A stretch of 36,114 nucleotides of DNA from Nemertoderma westbladi. Lineage: Eukaryota; Xenacoelomorpha; Nemertodermatida; Nemertodermatidae. Made by a program: the position numbers and the translations under genes. The notes under the pieces were generated by a model that was not told where the DNA came from, ran no database searches, and worked only from the letters and a program-made list of their open reading frames with translations. Shown here piece by piece: positions 9,523 to 20,163 of this stretch; the first letter of the stretch is position 1; each line of letters starts with the position of its first letter. Where the stretch lies: the NCBI GenBank assembly GCA_032718475.1, contig JAUCBJ010003465.1, forward strand, positions 1-36,114. The letters are read 5' to 3'.

Positions 9523-11898
9523 CCGTCATATTAGAAATTTTCCACGTTCTGTACGACCAGAATATTATATATTGACTCATAAATTGAAGTCTGAGCTTCA
9601 TATGTCAGAAAACCAAGCTCAGGGTGCGATTATTGCCAATGCAAATATATTGTTTGGAAGAAACGATTATGGTGAGTGGAAATGCTACGAAAAAGGAAAA
9701 CCAAGTGATTGCAATACCCTTCCAGCCCCTACCAATATAAATCGAACTGAAACATATATTGAAGCTTTAGTTCTTGCTGGCATTGTAACTGAGATTATGT
9801 CTTCAGATATGGAGCAGACACTTGTAACCTATTCAAATGATGGTTCAACGAAAAGTGGAGTGGGCAATTTTATTGTTCAATCATTTACGATTAATGGGAA
9901 ACAAAGAGTGTTACCAACTCTTGCTATTTTTAGTGAGACCCGTGAAAATCTTAAGGAACTTGAGATAATGACATTAAAGATCTTATCAGCAGCTAGTGGA
10001 GGAAAGTATAATGAAAAGGAGATATTAGATAGAATAGATTTTGTGATGACAGATAGTACATCTCACAACATAGGAGTTATTGAACAGGTCTGTAAAGATA
10101 TCGGATCAGATTCTGTCCCAGGTTCACTTGTTTGCCACATTCATCCACTGATGATGTTTCAACGTAAGGTTAAAGATGTTTATCAAGAGATACATAATGC
10201 TTTTGGGTCCAGTACAATCAAGGATTGCTTTCTCGTAGAAGTTGATTTCAGGAATGAATCATTTATCTACAAAGCACTGCGTTGCCTTACATCATTTATT
10301 AGCCATGATTTCTCATCAAAACCTTGGAATAGGCAACACCACTTTGACAATTATATTAGTCCAAAAAAAAAATGAAAGTATTTCATTGAAAGATCATCGT
10401 TTTAATAGGTTGTTTGATTGCTCCCTTTCACTATTGTATCACTTGGATGATATCAAAATGTATCTTGATAACTTGAGTAATATTATTAATGGTATAGCTA
10501 TCCTTGACAGAACTTTTCTCAACATGGAACTACTGAAACCAATCTTATGTGCAACCTCGCTTATTGGAATTCATTTCACTCGCCCATTTCTTTCGCTTTT
10601 ACTAGACACAGAGACCACTTATAATAGATTGCTTGAAGCATTTCCAAAACTTTATTCTAATTTAAATCAAGTAAAGGCAGATGAGTTACTGCAAGTCGAA
10701 ATGAGAGTTTGCAACTTTGTAACTGAAAAAAGGTTTCTCGATTCACTGCCAAAGAAATGTTTACTTGAAGTAGTCAATGTTTGCATTGGCCAGTTTCACA
10801 AGGAAGTGATTAATCTGCTCAATATCATTTTACCTCGACTTGCAAGTGGTTTCCTGGAGCAGGAGGAGCTATATTTGGGTTCGGATCAAAGGCACACGAT
10901 GAAACAGGTACATTGTTGAAAATATGCCATACTGATGGAGCAAAACGACAAAAATTAGAAATGGCTCCAATACACAATCTCAATGAAGAGCATAGTGTTG
11001 GTTTCGTCAATTATGAACGTCAAATCCGTGGCAAGCAACATCTAGAATCAGCATCTAAGAAAATGACTATTAACAAGAGTTCAGACATACTAATGAACAT
11101 CATTCCATCTGAAATTCGGACCTTTGTCAAGCCAGCACAACAAATCAAAGACCTCAAGCTCCAATGGGTTGAACAACTTAAAAAACATCAAGCAGCAGGA
11201 TACAGTGAAAAGGAAACTGCAAATTTGAACCAAGATGCAGTAAAATATCAACTTTTAGACATCCTTAAGAATGATATAATACCTGGTCCATTTTCATCAA
11301 TTGCTGATGTTAAGAAATATATAGATAGCAGTACCATCACTGAAGAAGCCAAAAACAAACGTATATACCAGGAAGTCAAATATGCTCGTATGACCAGTCT
11401 GTCTTTAAAACCTTCAGCAGCAGTGTTTCGATTAAAGCGAAGTCACCATAACCTTGAGACATCTGAGTATGCTGACAATCTGATGTCTTACTTAGACAGT
11501 GCTCGGGCATGCAATAACATCACCCTGGCTGATTTGGGCAATGTTTTACATAGTATCTCAGCCAAATTTGGCATCACAGACAATGACACAAATTCCAACA
11601 ACAGCTATGGATATAACATTGGTGAACATGATGTTGCTTATTGGCACGAAGATAAAGTTCAGTGGTTTCTTGGTGTCATTGACTCAATACAACGTTGTCA
11701 ATTTCATATATGGTACGTACAGATTCTACTGGATGTGATTGGGTATATCCTGAAACTGCAGAAGTATTGGAAACAGCACAAGAACAAATTTTAGCCAGCA
11801 ATGTAAAAGTTCAATATAAATGTTCAGTTCGTATTAGATGTCATATTCTATCAAAGCAACTAGTTACGGATTTGAATGCTAAGGTGCAACAAATTTAG
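9360..11898 (+). pseudogene. Transposase-like gene of an uncharacterised animal family, broken by frameshifts
   Basis: The frame starts at ATG 9360 with a lysine/acid-rich N-terminus ending SDEDLYI and would span roughly 830 codons. Recognisable blocks in order are FPRSVRPEYYILTHKLK, SENQAQGAIIANANILFG, SNDGSTKSGVGNF, FVMTDSTSHN, CHIHPLMMFQ, KPWNRQHHFD, LKDHRFNRLFDC, LYHLDDIKMYLDN and GIHFTRPFLSLL. The C-terminus has EHDVAYWHEDKVQWFLG and VKVQYKCSVRIRC. I recall similar multi-copy proteins in cnidarians and other invertebrates. The acidic DGSTKSG and TDSTSHN motifs suggest an RNase-H-fold nuclease, but this is inference. It is broken by an AT microsatellite with a stop (9483-9519), a frame change in an A run (10363-10374), and shifts near 10845 and 11695. 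No terminal repeats were found. Confidence 0.7.
9482..9520. repeat. (TA)n microsatellite inside a coding region
   Basis: A TATATA run has expanded between the codons for ..EDLYI and YRHIRNFPRS of the transposase-like gene. It adds a TAA stop and shifts the frame. Confidence 0.85.
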
Positions 11899-12530
11899 AA
11901 ACTGTATAGAACAGAGAAATTTCAAATCTATAATTCATTTTTATAAATTCCAAATTTAATTCAATTTTTTAAATATAATTATCTCATGATGATGATGAGT
12001 GAATTCTATACATACTGTATTTGTATATACAATACATATACTACTGTACTACAGTACTACCTCATAAACTCGTAATTTCAATTTAATTCAATTTAATATA
12101 CTGTACAATGTTGTAGTTGAGATATATATTGTATTAACTACTCTGAAATGTGTGGAATTATTAAAATGACTGTGATAAATCATTATCAAAACACATAAAA
12201 TTTATCTATATTATATGCGTTGTTCTTGTTGATTTTTGAGACTTGTATGTATTATGATTATACTTATCATAACTGTAGTGGGGTGTCCCAAATTTCAGAC
12301 ATGGTTCAGCAGAAAAACTTGAGTTATGCCTTACTTATTATTAAGGGTAAGCGGTAATATTAGCGGTAATCGCAGTATGATATTGTACTCAAATAAGTCG
12401 AGATAGGGAAATCTAAATGTTGTGCCTACACCAAATTTTTTGCTTTCCTGCAGTTTTAACATCCATTCACAACTTTTGGGAGGGTTGCCAATGAAAAACA
12501 TTTCTAACATAGAACCCTAGTACTAGAGCC
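11899..12530. other. AT-rich spacer between two transposase pseudogenes
   Basis: Apart from AT runs and CAGTACTAC-like motifs near 12045, nothing is recognised. Neither pseudogene shows a terminal inverted repeat here. Confidence 0.5.
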
Positions 12531-13976
12531 TTAGAGTCTATAGTATACATGTCTCCCAAATCTTTCCATACAGCCACCAATAATCTGAGTTTTATCACGA
12601 ATATCATAAAATGATAGCTGTCCATTAGATTCAGTGTACCAATTATTACAAAGGCACTTTAATATATGAACAAAATCAAATAAAAGGAATACAGGCCACC
12701 TGGGGTCAACAGGGTTGTCAGCAAACCATGGTAGGTTGGGGTTAGGCTTCGTTAAAAAATCAAAGAAACTACAATTAACTGAATTATTATCATTTTCTAT
12801 CACAATGGTTACTCCTCCACAGTTCATAAAACATGGACCCCAAATAAACACCTCACGATAATGGCTAAAGCAGTTGTGGCCAATTTACTGGGATTATTTT
12901 GTACAAAACCAAAAACAGTACCCCCATGATATTGAATGGATGGTTTTATATGTATCTCATCGGCAACAATCAATCATAAACGTTGCCGTTCTCCTACACG
13001 AGATAATACAGACTTCATAAATTCTGTATCGCTCTGACTAGAAACTGCTGAAGTTAAATTTCGCAATAGTCGAATATACTTGGAAGAATTATTAATTCGC
13101 GAATTTCTAAATAAAGTTTAGTGGATATGCAAAACCATGAAAATGCCTGTGCTATATCTTATGATGTGTAAACTTTGCCATTTCGTGGAGTATTAAGAAT
13201 CTCCACTTGTTGCCACAAAAAACTCCACTTCTTGTCTAAAACAATGGAATTATCGAATTCCACCAAATCCAGTTGACGCAATATCTCAGTCAACTCGGAC
13301 CAGTATTGAACTTTATTGGATAACGCAGAAAAGTACCAGTAAATCGACTCTGTTTCAAGTTCCTGTCAGCCACAAATGATATACCAGTACCATTATCATT
13401 AATATTAGATTCAATAGTCCATTTAGGAACAGGGCCAGTTCGACTTCCATGCATTACAATAACTTTTTGAGGCAACTGTACCGGTAGGAGAATATTGCAC
13501 TTATATTCAGTTTGAAAGCGATGTTTAATTTCCAAACTAAACTCATGAGACCCATTACATTTTATCTTATCAATTAAAAGAAAATCCTCGAGTTCATCCG
13601 GTAAGATATTCCGCGTTTCAACATTTTTTCTAGGTCGTGGCTTCGATGGAGGAGTTGGAATCATCGATGGAGGAACATCGAACACCGATGGAGGATCTAT
13701 TGGTACACCACCACCTCGACCACCCTTGACAGGTCGCATCGCCGTGTCTTCTGACCAATGAAGCCGGCATACTCCCATGTATGGCGTCACCGATTCCTCA
13801 GCGATGATATGCAGATAACCAGCGTTTACGTTCGTTGTTGTCTTTAGGAAATCCATACACAAGAATTGACGATGATTGTAAAATATTACCAGTATCATCG
13901 CCGTTGTTGGATCGTTTCTTTGGATCGTATCCCATTCGACAATTGCCCACGGAACATTTACGTCCCATACTGCCAT
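12531..13976 (-). pseudogene. P-element/THAP9-type transposase, broken
   Basis: It is a remnant of a P-element superfamily transposase, an RNase-H-fold DNA cut-and-paste enzyme. From ATG 13976, the N-terminal third has VCRLHWSEDTAMRP followed by a Pro-rich PPSVFDVPPSMIPTPPSKPR, perhaps the tail of a degraded THAP-like zinc finger. Past a frameshift near 13318 come QYWSELTEILRQ, DIAQAFSWFCIS, LIVADEIHIKPSIQYHGG, SKLATTALAII, and then ENDNNSVNCSFF and PVFLLFDFVHILKCLCNNWY. The acidic positions of V-x-DE-x-x-x-KP, x-x-DNN-x-VN and FD-x-VH fit catalytic blocks of the family. Stops lie at 13161-13159 (TAA) and 12976-12974 (TGA). Further frameshifts lie near 13065 and 12835. The C-terminal third is missing. 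Confidence 0.8.
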
Positions 13977-14940
13977 AGGCCTAGTAATTTAGTAATAACT
14001 GAATTATACCATAAAAATGTTATTAATTAAAATCACTAAATCCCAATTGCAGCAATACTGCACTATCAGACTATATTATTAAATAATGAAATAGGCCTAG
14101 GTAAATGACACCTAATAAAAAAAATACCCCTAGACGCCGTACTGTCAGACTGTGTAGGCCTACTGCATTCGCATTGTACTGCTGGACTGCCGGCAAGCAG
14201 GCACCAGGTAATCAGGTAGGTTTAGGTCAGTAGGTAATTTCAGATAGATTAGAGCACTGACCTACTAAGACTAACCCTAACTGCTAACCAAAAGGATAAA
14301 CCAAATATACCTGGTACCGAAATAATACCCCACAAACGCTAAGCCAGCAGCAGCACTACAGCACTAAACTGCCTACAGTACATGCAGTAGGCCTACTACC
14401 GGTACTAAGTACTAACTAATACCGGTATGTAATATAAATAAACATGAAACACCAGAATACACTTGCTGAAGTCAGACAGTGCTGAGTTGTTGGTTGTTGC
14501 TGTACATTCCTGCACTCTAGTACCGGTACCATACTCTAATGAACCAGTACTGCATTCAGACTGTAAGTAGAAATTTCAGCCTAAGCAGATTTCTGCCTTT
14601 ATTGCTGTATTGGACTGCATGGCCATGTATTTAGGTCGCCTTGAGTAATACACTGCAGTAACCAGCCTGCCAGCACTTTAACTTAGATATATTTGTATGT
14701 TTTTTTTTGGTTAGGGTTAGTTGGTCAGGCCCAAACCCTAATTAAAACTGTCATGTAACCGGATTAACCCTAAGTCATAAGGCTCTAATCTAAGAAATTT
14801 TGTGGAATTTTGGACCCTATTTGCAAATTGCAACAATCTGTGTATATCGCTTAAAATTAAATACACCCAAATAGGCCTTATTACAGTAGGCCTATTAATT
14901 AATATGCTAGTACAGTACAGCAGTAGTACTCGTACTGGTG
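13977..14940. other. Spacer with TAGGCCTAC and TACCGGTA motifs
   Basis: There is no coding frame. TAGGCCTAC occurs several times (for example near 14155 and 14387) and ACCGGTA near 14400, 14420 and 14520. The right part is the upstream region of the OCIA-like gene. Confidence 0.5.
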
Positions 14941-14941
14941 T

Positions 14942-14953
14942 GATGGAAGAATG
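14942..14953 (+). promoter_or_regulatory. Three-codon upstream ORF overlapping the OCIA-like start
   Basis: ATGGAAGAATGA puts a TGA stop on top of the next ATG (14951). This ATGA overlap could allow reinitiation and tune translation. It is only relevant if the mRNA begins upstream of it. Confidence 0.4.
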
Positions 14954-15631
14954 ACCGGGTCTCCTCCAAATCCTCCAGGTTTCCCCTCAATTAATCCCCC
15001 TTTAATTGCCCCCCCTCACCTCCCCGATGGATACGCGGCAACACCTTACGACCCACACTCCACATCAGTAGGCCCCAATCCATCTCCGCAATACTGGAAC
15101 CCAGTATACAGACAGTGGATGTCGCCTACTGCAGCGGAACGGCGCGCAAGTATGTCGGCGCGGCGGCGCGCCCTCAGACAGTACGGAGCGCCGGCCGGAT
15201 TACTCGCCGGTACCGTCGGATTCCTCCTCGGCGGTTCCGGCGTCGTCAGGGCAACCCGCGGGGCAGCCGCCGCTGTTACCGGGGTGATAGTGGCGCAGGA
15301 GGCCACGCGTCGAAGCTGCTTGCGGGATATACTAGGGAGTATGGAGGACTCCCCGATGGGGGATATGGTACGACAGTTCGGTAAGCTGCCAGGGGATACT
15401 CCTAAGTCAGCATGGACTGATCAGCGATCGGGAGAGCAGACCGTTAGCTCGGAACCAGTTTGGGAAACTAACCCGAAACAAGATGAAATAATCACCGATT
15501 TACCGTACGAGACACATTGGGGCCTAGGTGAGAACGAAACTGTGTTCAATGAAGGTTCTACGCAGAGTAATAAAAACTTCGATGAAGAATATGAATTTTC
15601 AGATCAATCACGGAATACTAAGTTTAGATAG
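14951..15631 (+). CDS. OCIA-domain-like membrane protein, single exon, 226 aa
   Basis: Residues 1-60 are Pro-rich. Residues 58-78 are basic and helical (SPTAAERRASMSARRRALRQ). Two glycine/alanine-rich hydrophobic helices follow at about 80-98 and 104-116. Then comes C123-LRDILGS-MED-SP135-M-G137-D-MVR141. The order of charged helix, paired hydrophobic helices and C-x6-7-L-x-x-x-SP-x-G-x-x-x-R is that of the OCIA domain found in OCIAD1/OCIAD2, proteins of mitochondrial and endosomal membranes; OCIAD1 is linked to respiratory complex assembly. The acidic tail 170-226 is not conserved as far as I can tell. The early part is much richer in GC than its surroundings, and no intron is needed. A retrocopy or a naturally intronless gene are both possible. 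The homology is judged from motifs only. Confidence 0.6.
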   Translation: MTGSPPNPPGFPSINPPLIAPPHLPDGYAATPYDPHSTSVGPNPSPQYWNPVYRQWMSPTAAERRASMSARRRALRQYGAPAGLLAGTVGFLLGGSGVVRATRGAAAAVTGVIVAQEATRRSCLRDILGSMEDSPMGDMVRQFGKLPGDTPKSAWTDQRSGEQTVSSEPVWETNPKQDEIITDLPYETHWGLGENETVFNEGSTQSNKNFDEEYEFSDQSRNTKFR

Positions 15632-16559
15632 CTACGGGTACAGCTAGCACTGTGCCCACACACACATCGTTACGTTTGTGGGTTAAAATATGCTGTAAAA
15701 TAGTAAAAGTACTGCATAATTTAATAGTATGTTTTGTTAATAATTGCCCGAAATTTATAATAGGGTTGGTGCGCGAAAAAATTGTTGGGCAAGAAACAAT
15801 CGAATAAGGGGTAACAAGGTGCCCTGAATCGAGTGGCGGTGTGTGTTTTTATAATAACACGTGGAAACGTTCGAAATTGCGGGTTTAAGTAAGCCCGGGA
15901 AGCCAATTTTGAAAATCGGCTGTGATTGGCTGCTACATATTTGACGTCACTATGCAGTGTTCAGATAATTTCTTATATTGTTTTCTATGGAGGGAGGCAT
16001 TTAAATACACATTTAATCTTAATCATTTTACACAAGGCTTATATCAATTGAAAGCGGAGAGTCTTGCGCGTCTTTTAACACTACAATTAATTTAATTCAT
16101 GGTGATGAATAGAATATTGATAAAATGAATCAACTCACAATTATTAAGTCATTTATATTGATTGGCAAACAAAATAACAATATATATTAAGATACCTTCT
16201 GAATTCCGGATTCATTTTTTCATTTAAATATAGAAACTTTTGTTTCGATATAGTCTTATATTCTATTGATATAGATTTTATATAGATATAGATTTTATTA
16301 TTTTATATATATTTTTCCTCATTATTTAACGAAAGATTTTTAGATTTGGTGATCAAGCCTTTGCATTCAACAATAATTGACTATTTACTGATTACATCTT
16401 ACCTCTACCAAAACTAACAGATTATTAATGTTTTCAGGGAGGATTAAGAAAAAAAATAAACTAAATTATGTGAATTATTTTTGGAGGAAGAAATAAATAA
16501 ACTATGATTGATAAATAAATAAATAAACATAAGTAAGTTGTAATGTAATTATTGGTTGT
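15632..16559. other. AT-rich spacer downstream of the OCIA-like gene
   Basis: This holds the probable 3' UTR and then increasingly AT-rich DNA with GATATAGATTTTATA repeats near 16255-16300. Nothing else was recognised. Confidence 0.5.
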
Positions 16560-16655
16560 AAAAATTAATAAAGTAAATTAAGAAAATTTTCATAGGTTAA
16601 GAAAATAAATTAAGTAAATTTTGATAGGTTAAGAAAATAAATTAACTAAATTAAG
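16560..16655. repeat. Short tandem repeat, period about 32 bp
   Basis: About two and a half copies of a unit containing ATAGGTTAAGAAAATAAATT; the ATAGGTTAAG block recurs at 16592 and 16624. Confidence 0.7.
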
Positions 16656-16925
16656 GCAGTAATCTCTGATTGGTGGAAAAATTAATTAACTATAAATAAA
16701 TTAAATATTCTGATTGGTTGAAACATTGTAAATTCAGATTAACAAGATACATGCTGTAGGACTAATAATCAAACAGCAGTCAGACTGTATATCACTCCAC
16801 TCTGACTAAGGAAGTCGTCCAATATCTGACTAGCCTAACAGTCATACTGGGTAATTTAGCGTGTTATGTTATTTTGTCAACCAATCAGAATTAAGAATCA
16901 TTTCACTATCGTATCTGTACTCTAA

Positions 16926-17231
16926 AGCCTCGTTCACATCCAACGGTGCGTGAGCGGTAAAGTAGTCTAGCGGTATTGAAGCGGTAAGCCAGCGGTACAC
17001 TACCCGGAGCCCGTTCACACCCAACGGTACCGTTGCGGTAACTGATTGTCTATCTGTCGACTGTAAATTCAACAAGAAATTACATTAATTATTTTAACAT
17101 TGTTTAAATGGGCTGCGGCAAACCGCGCGGTTTAGCGCACAACTACCTGTTGGGTCGTTCACAGTCAGCGGTGTACCGCTGGCCCTGCGGTACACCGCGC
17201 GGTGTACCGTTCCGTTGGATGTGAACGGGCT
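16926..17231. mobile_element. MITE with CGTTCACATCCAACGG terminal inverted repeats
   Basis: The left end AGCCTCGTTCACATCC.. and right end ..GGATGTGAACGGGCT are inverted repeats sharing CGTTCACATCCAACGG. Inside are nested relatives (CCCGTTCACACCCAACGG near 17008, GTCGTTCACAGTCAGCGG near 17155) and GC-rich palindromes such as CCGCGCGG. At about 306 bp with no coding frame this is a non-autonomous element. The GTTCACA ends resemble PIF/Harbinger-type MITEs, but no clean 3-bp target duplication is visible. Confidence 0.65.
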
Positions 17232-17303
17232 ATTTCAGGCTATTTCTCTACCGTACCTAATCTAATCTACAACAATTAATAATTAAATGCTTGAGTTAAT
17301 ACA

Positions 17304-17440
17304 ATTATTTTATTCTTTAATGTCAAGCTGAAGTAAAAACCTTACCGGTAGGTTTTTATTTTAGTATTTGTATCGTACTGTACTTGCATACCTACCGGTA
17401 AGGTTTTTACTTCAGCTTGACAATTAATGAATAAAATAAT
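17304..17440. repeat. Long inverted repeat (hairpin), arms about 50 bp
   Basis: The left arm 17304-17353 and right arm 17390-17440 are near-perfect inverses, including GTCAAGCTGAAGTAAAAACC and CTTACCGGTAGGT. The loop is about 36 bp. The only differences are an indel and a mismatch near the outer end. Confidence 0.9.
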
Positions 17441-17807
17441 CTACAACAGCTGTACTGTATTTTATTTATACCTGTAACCTAGCAACGCCTTCTAACCAGC
17501 TGTGCGTAGTTATTTCATCAACTTTTATAGTCCATTTTACTGTTGTGTATTGATATTAATTAAATGGTTATCTTGTTTAAAAAAAACAAAATGTACAAAT
17601 CAAATTAGCCACCGTGAAAAAATAAAATCAGAATTTAGTTAATTTAGTTTGGTAAATAATTAAAGATAAAATTGTAGTATGATTGTTGTGCCATGAATGA
17701 CTTTAGCATTAACTTCTGCTATTGTACATTAACCTTCTCGCATTTCTTTCCCCAAGCTCATGAATGGGGTGGTGTTGCATTGGAAAGGTGAGATTAACCT
17801 TGGGTGA

Positions 17808-18050
17808 AAAGTTATAACACTTTATTAATAGTCGAGTCAATCTAGCAAAAAACCCGTAAGTATTTTGCAATCAATCCGAACCACATATTTTGGATTCTAT
17901 ATTTATTACCTTGTAAAAGACCAAAAAAAGTCTATAAAATTTTAGAAAATTTCTAGAAAATTTTATTTTGCGGATCATATGTTTTTATTCATGGACATTC
18001 TGCGTAAATTTGCATAACACAAGCCAAACAAAAGGAACAGTAGGGAAGAG
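17808..18050 (+). repeat. Dispersed repeat R1, plus copy
   Basis: It runs from GTTATAAC...GTCGAGTCAATCTAGC to CACAAGCCAAACAAAAGG. An inverted copy lies at 29135-29345 and a diverged one at 25214-25345. No coding capacity. Confidence 0.8.
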
Positions 18051-18063
18051 TAAGTAGCAACAG

Positions 18064-18200
18064 GATACGATACGATACGAAAACGGATTTTCTTATTTCG
18101 TATCGCAGTATTTTATTCGTATCGAATTTCGTATCGTATCGCAAAAAATTGACTTCGTATCGTATAATACGAATAAATATTTTTCGTATTTTCGTATCTT
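18064..18200. repeat. Cluster of TACGA/TCGTA repeats in both orientations
   Basis: Three head-to-tail GATAC units (GATACGATACGATACG) are followed by TCGTATCG runs facing the other way, so the region can fold back on itself. A smaller cluster of the same motif lies at 6362-6386. Confidence 0.75.
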
Positions 18201-18837
18201 ATTATTTTGTAAATATTAATGTTTTCAACAATCAAACCATAGATCACACCACTATTTCTTAAACGTGTTTTTCTCAAAATTGGTGTTTAAGTTAGTTTGC
18301 AGCTTACAGTATTATTATGTCAATAAAATGTGTAAAACATGAGGATTGTTCATCACTATAGATATAGAATAATGATAAAAATACCACTGAAATTATAGCT
18401 GATATATACAGTTTAAATAAATTCGTGAGCAAAATTCTAATCGCGCCTACAAGGCATTCGTTGTTATGGCATTCTAGTGAGATAATAAAATAAATTAAAC
18501 AGTTTTATTCTAGTATTAGTTTGACTTCGAAATTGAAGTTTTGAATTTTATTCCATATTGGTACATCAAATTCAAAATTATTCCATAAATAACGGCAGTA
18601 GGCCAAGGTAGGGACAGTATGCAAAACGTGGAATGATATTATGGTAACGCCTACTCCTACTATTGTGCCGTGTTGCATAACGTCTTACTGGACTGAAACA
18701 TTGAAATAAAAAAATATTTCCCTATTATAATAGAGATTTATATGATTTTCTAAGAGTATTAGAAAATACAATACATACATTTATTTATTTGTGTAATTTA
18801 TTTATTTGTTTTAGTTTAAAAATCACAATAGTTTATA
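18201..18837. other. AT-rich spacer
   Basis: No gene or recognised repeat. It lies between repeat R1 and the inverted repeat R2, so it may be the interior of a larger element. Confidence 0.4.
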
Positions 18838-19145
18838 ATATAACAAATACATTTTTTGGGGATAAGGGTATATACTATTTTTGAAGTCGATAAATCCGAT
18901 GGGCGAGGTTACATCCACCCGTTTAGTAGAGAAGGAATGCAAATAAGCTCTCTATGTTGTAACAACAAAATTGATATTGAAACTGGTTAAATGATTAGAC
19001 AAATTTCCGTTGCTCTGGAAACTAAATTGGTAACTATCTAGAAGTGCATACTTCATTCAGTCAATCGATAGTCATAAGAGTACATGTAAAGTTTGTCTGT
19101 ACCAAATTTGGAGAAAATCCCGCCAATAGATCCCTTATTGTTGCA
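18838..19145 (-). repeat. Dispersed repeat R2, minus copy
   Basis: It is the reverse complement of 25425-25645. Shared blocks are GGCGAGGTTACATCCACCCG, TTTAGTAGAGAAG and TACCAAATTTGGAGAAAATC. Confidence 0.8.
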
Positions 19146-19548
19146 AAGTAAATTAATGTTTTATGATCAATATTGAACAATCATATTTTGCACACTACGG
19201 TATAGCCTAAAATAAATAAAACTTACTAATATTATTATTTCTAATTAATTAATTATTCGAATAAACTTTTAATACTGCTTCAATAAATTTACATGGTAGT
19301 ACTGGTGTACATCTGTAGCGCCACAGCCTGTACCGGTACCGGTAGTGGTATCGGTATATTGCAACGTCACTAGTGCCTAGCAACCAGTCCAGCTGTGAGT
19401 TGAGCATTACTTGGACATTTTGAAAATAATTTTTTGCTGATTGATTGTGTACTTATTTTCCTACAATCCGAATGGATTATGGGTTGACCCGATTTCTTGG
19501 GTGGATTGACTCGCCTATAATTCCGATTGACCTCAATCGGAGCAAATT

Positions 19549-19730
19549 ACATTACCGTATAATGCTCGATTCAGGGGGGGGGGGGTATTCGAAGTGGGTG
19601 CTTAACTTCCTAATTTTGTGGTCCGAGGAGGGTGTTACATTACCGTATATGCTCGATTCAGGGTGGGGGGGGGGGGGGTATTCGAAGTGGGTGCTTAACT
19701 TCCTCATTTTGTGGTCCGAGGAGGGTGTTT
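19549..19730 (+). repeat. Two-copy 88-bp tandem repeat with poly-G tracts
   Basis: ACATTACCGTAT begins at 19549 and 19637. Each copy has GCTCGATTCAGGG, a G tract of 13 or more, TATTCGAAGTGGGTGCTTAA and GTGGTCCGAGGAGGGTGTT. A reading frame happens to cross both copies but encodes only the repeat. Confidence 0.85.
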
Positions 19731-20044
19731 ATGTTATAGGCAGACTTGATCTGAACTGGCTTTTGAATTGGGTGCTGTTGCGTGTATCAGTATCGGATTT
19801 TATAATTATTAATATTGCAATCCTTAACACCCCATCCCCTTACTTTTAGAAAGTATAATAATAATTCAATACTAATATGCACCAACAACATAAACTAATG
19901 TATTTTGTAACGTTACAAAATGGTAACGTTAAAATGGTATTTACCATTCCGCTGGATCAGTATGGATAAATGTGGAACCAGGAAGGTCCACTTACTGTTT
20001 ATGGAGTAATATAATAAGATTGATTTACTGTCAGAAACTATCCA

Positions 20045-20106
20045 TGTTGTTCATTTTTGTACCATCCTTCTTTGGATTTCAGCGCAAAAAGTCATGAGCG
20101 GATAAT
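20045..20106 (-). ncRNA. SECIS element candidate (form 2) in the selenoprotein N 3' UTR
   Basis: On the minus strand, about 70 bases past the stop: helix I is TATCC paired with GGATA. The 5' quartet is ATGA (20095-20092). Helix II includes TTTTTG paired with CAAAAA, and an unpaired AA follows 12 nt after the quartet. A mini-helix ATCC/GGAT comes next, and the 3' quartet TGA closes it. The quartet, the 12-nt spacing to AA and the extra mini-helix match the form-2 SECIS layout. It would recruit the SECIS-binding machinery so that the TGA at 20520-20518 is read as selenocysteine. Confidence 0.8.
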
Positions 20107-20163
20107 TACTAAATCCTCATATTATTATTCTGTATAAACAATAAATTCATATCATGTTAATTA

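Noticed and set aside
19445-19849. 134-codon plus-strand reading frame
   Set aside because: It translates an 88-bp tandem repeat with poly-G tracts and has no coding signature outside it.
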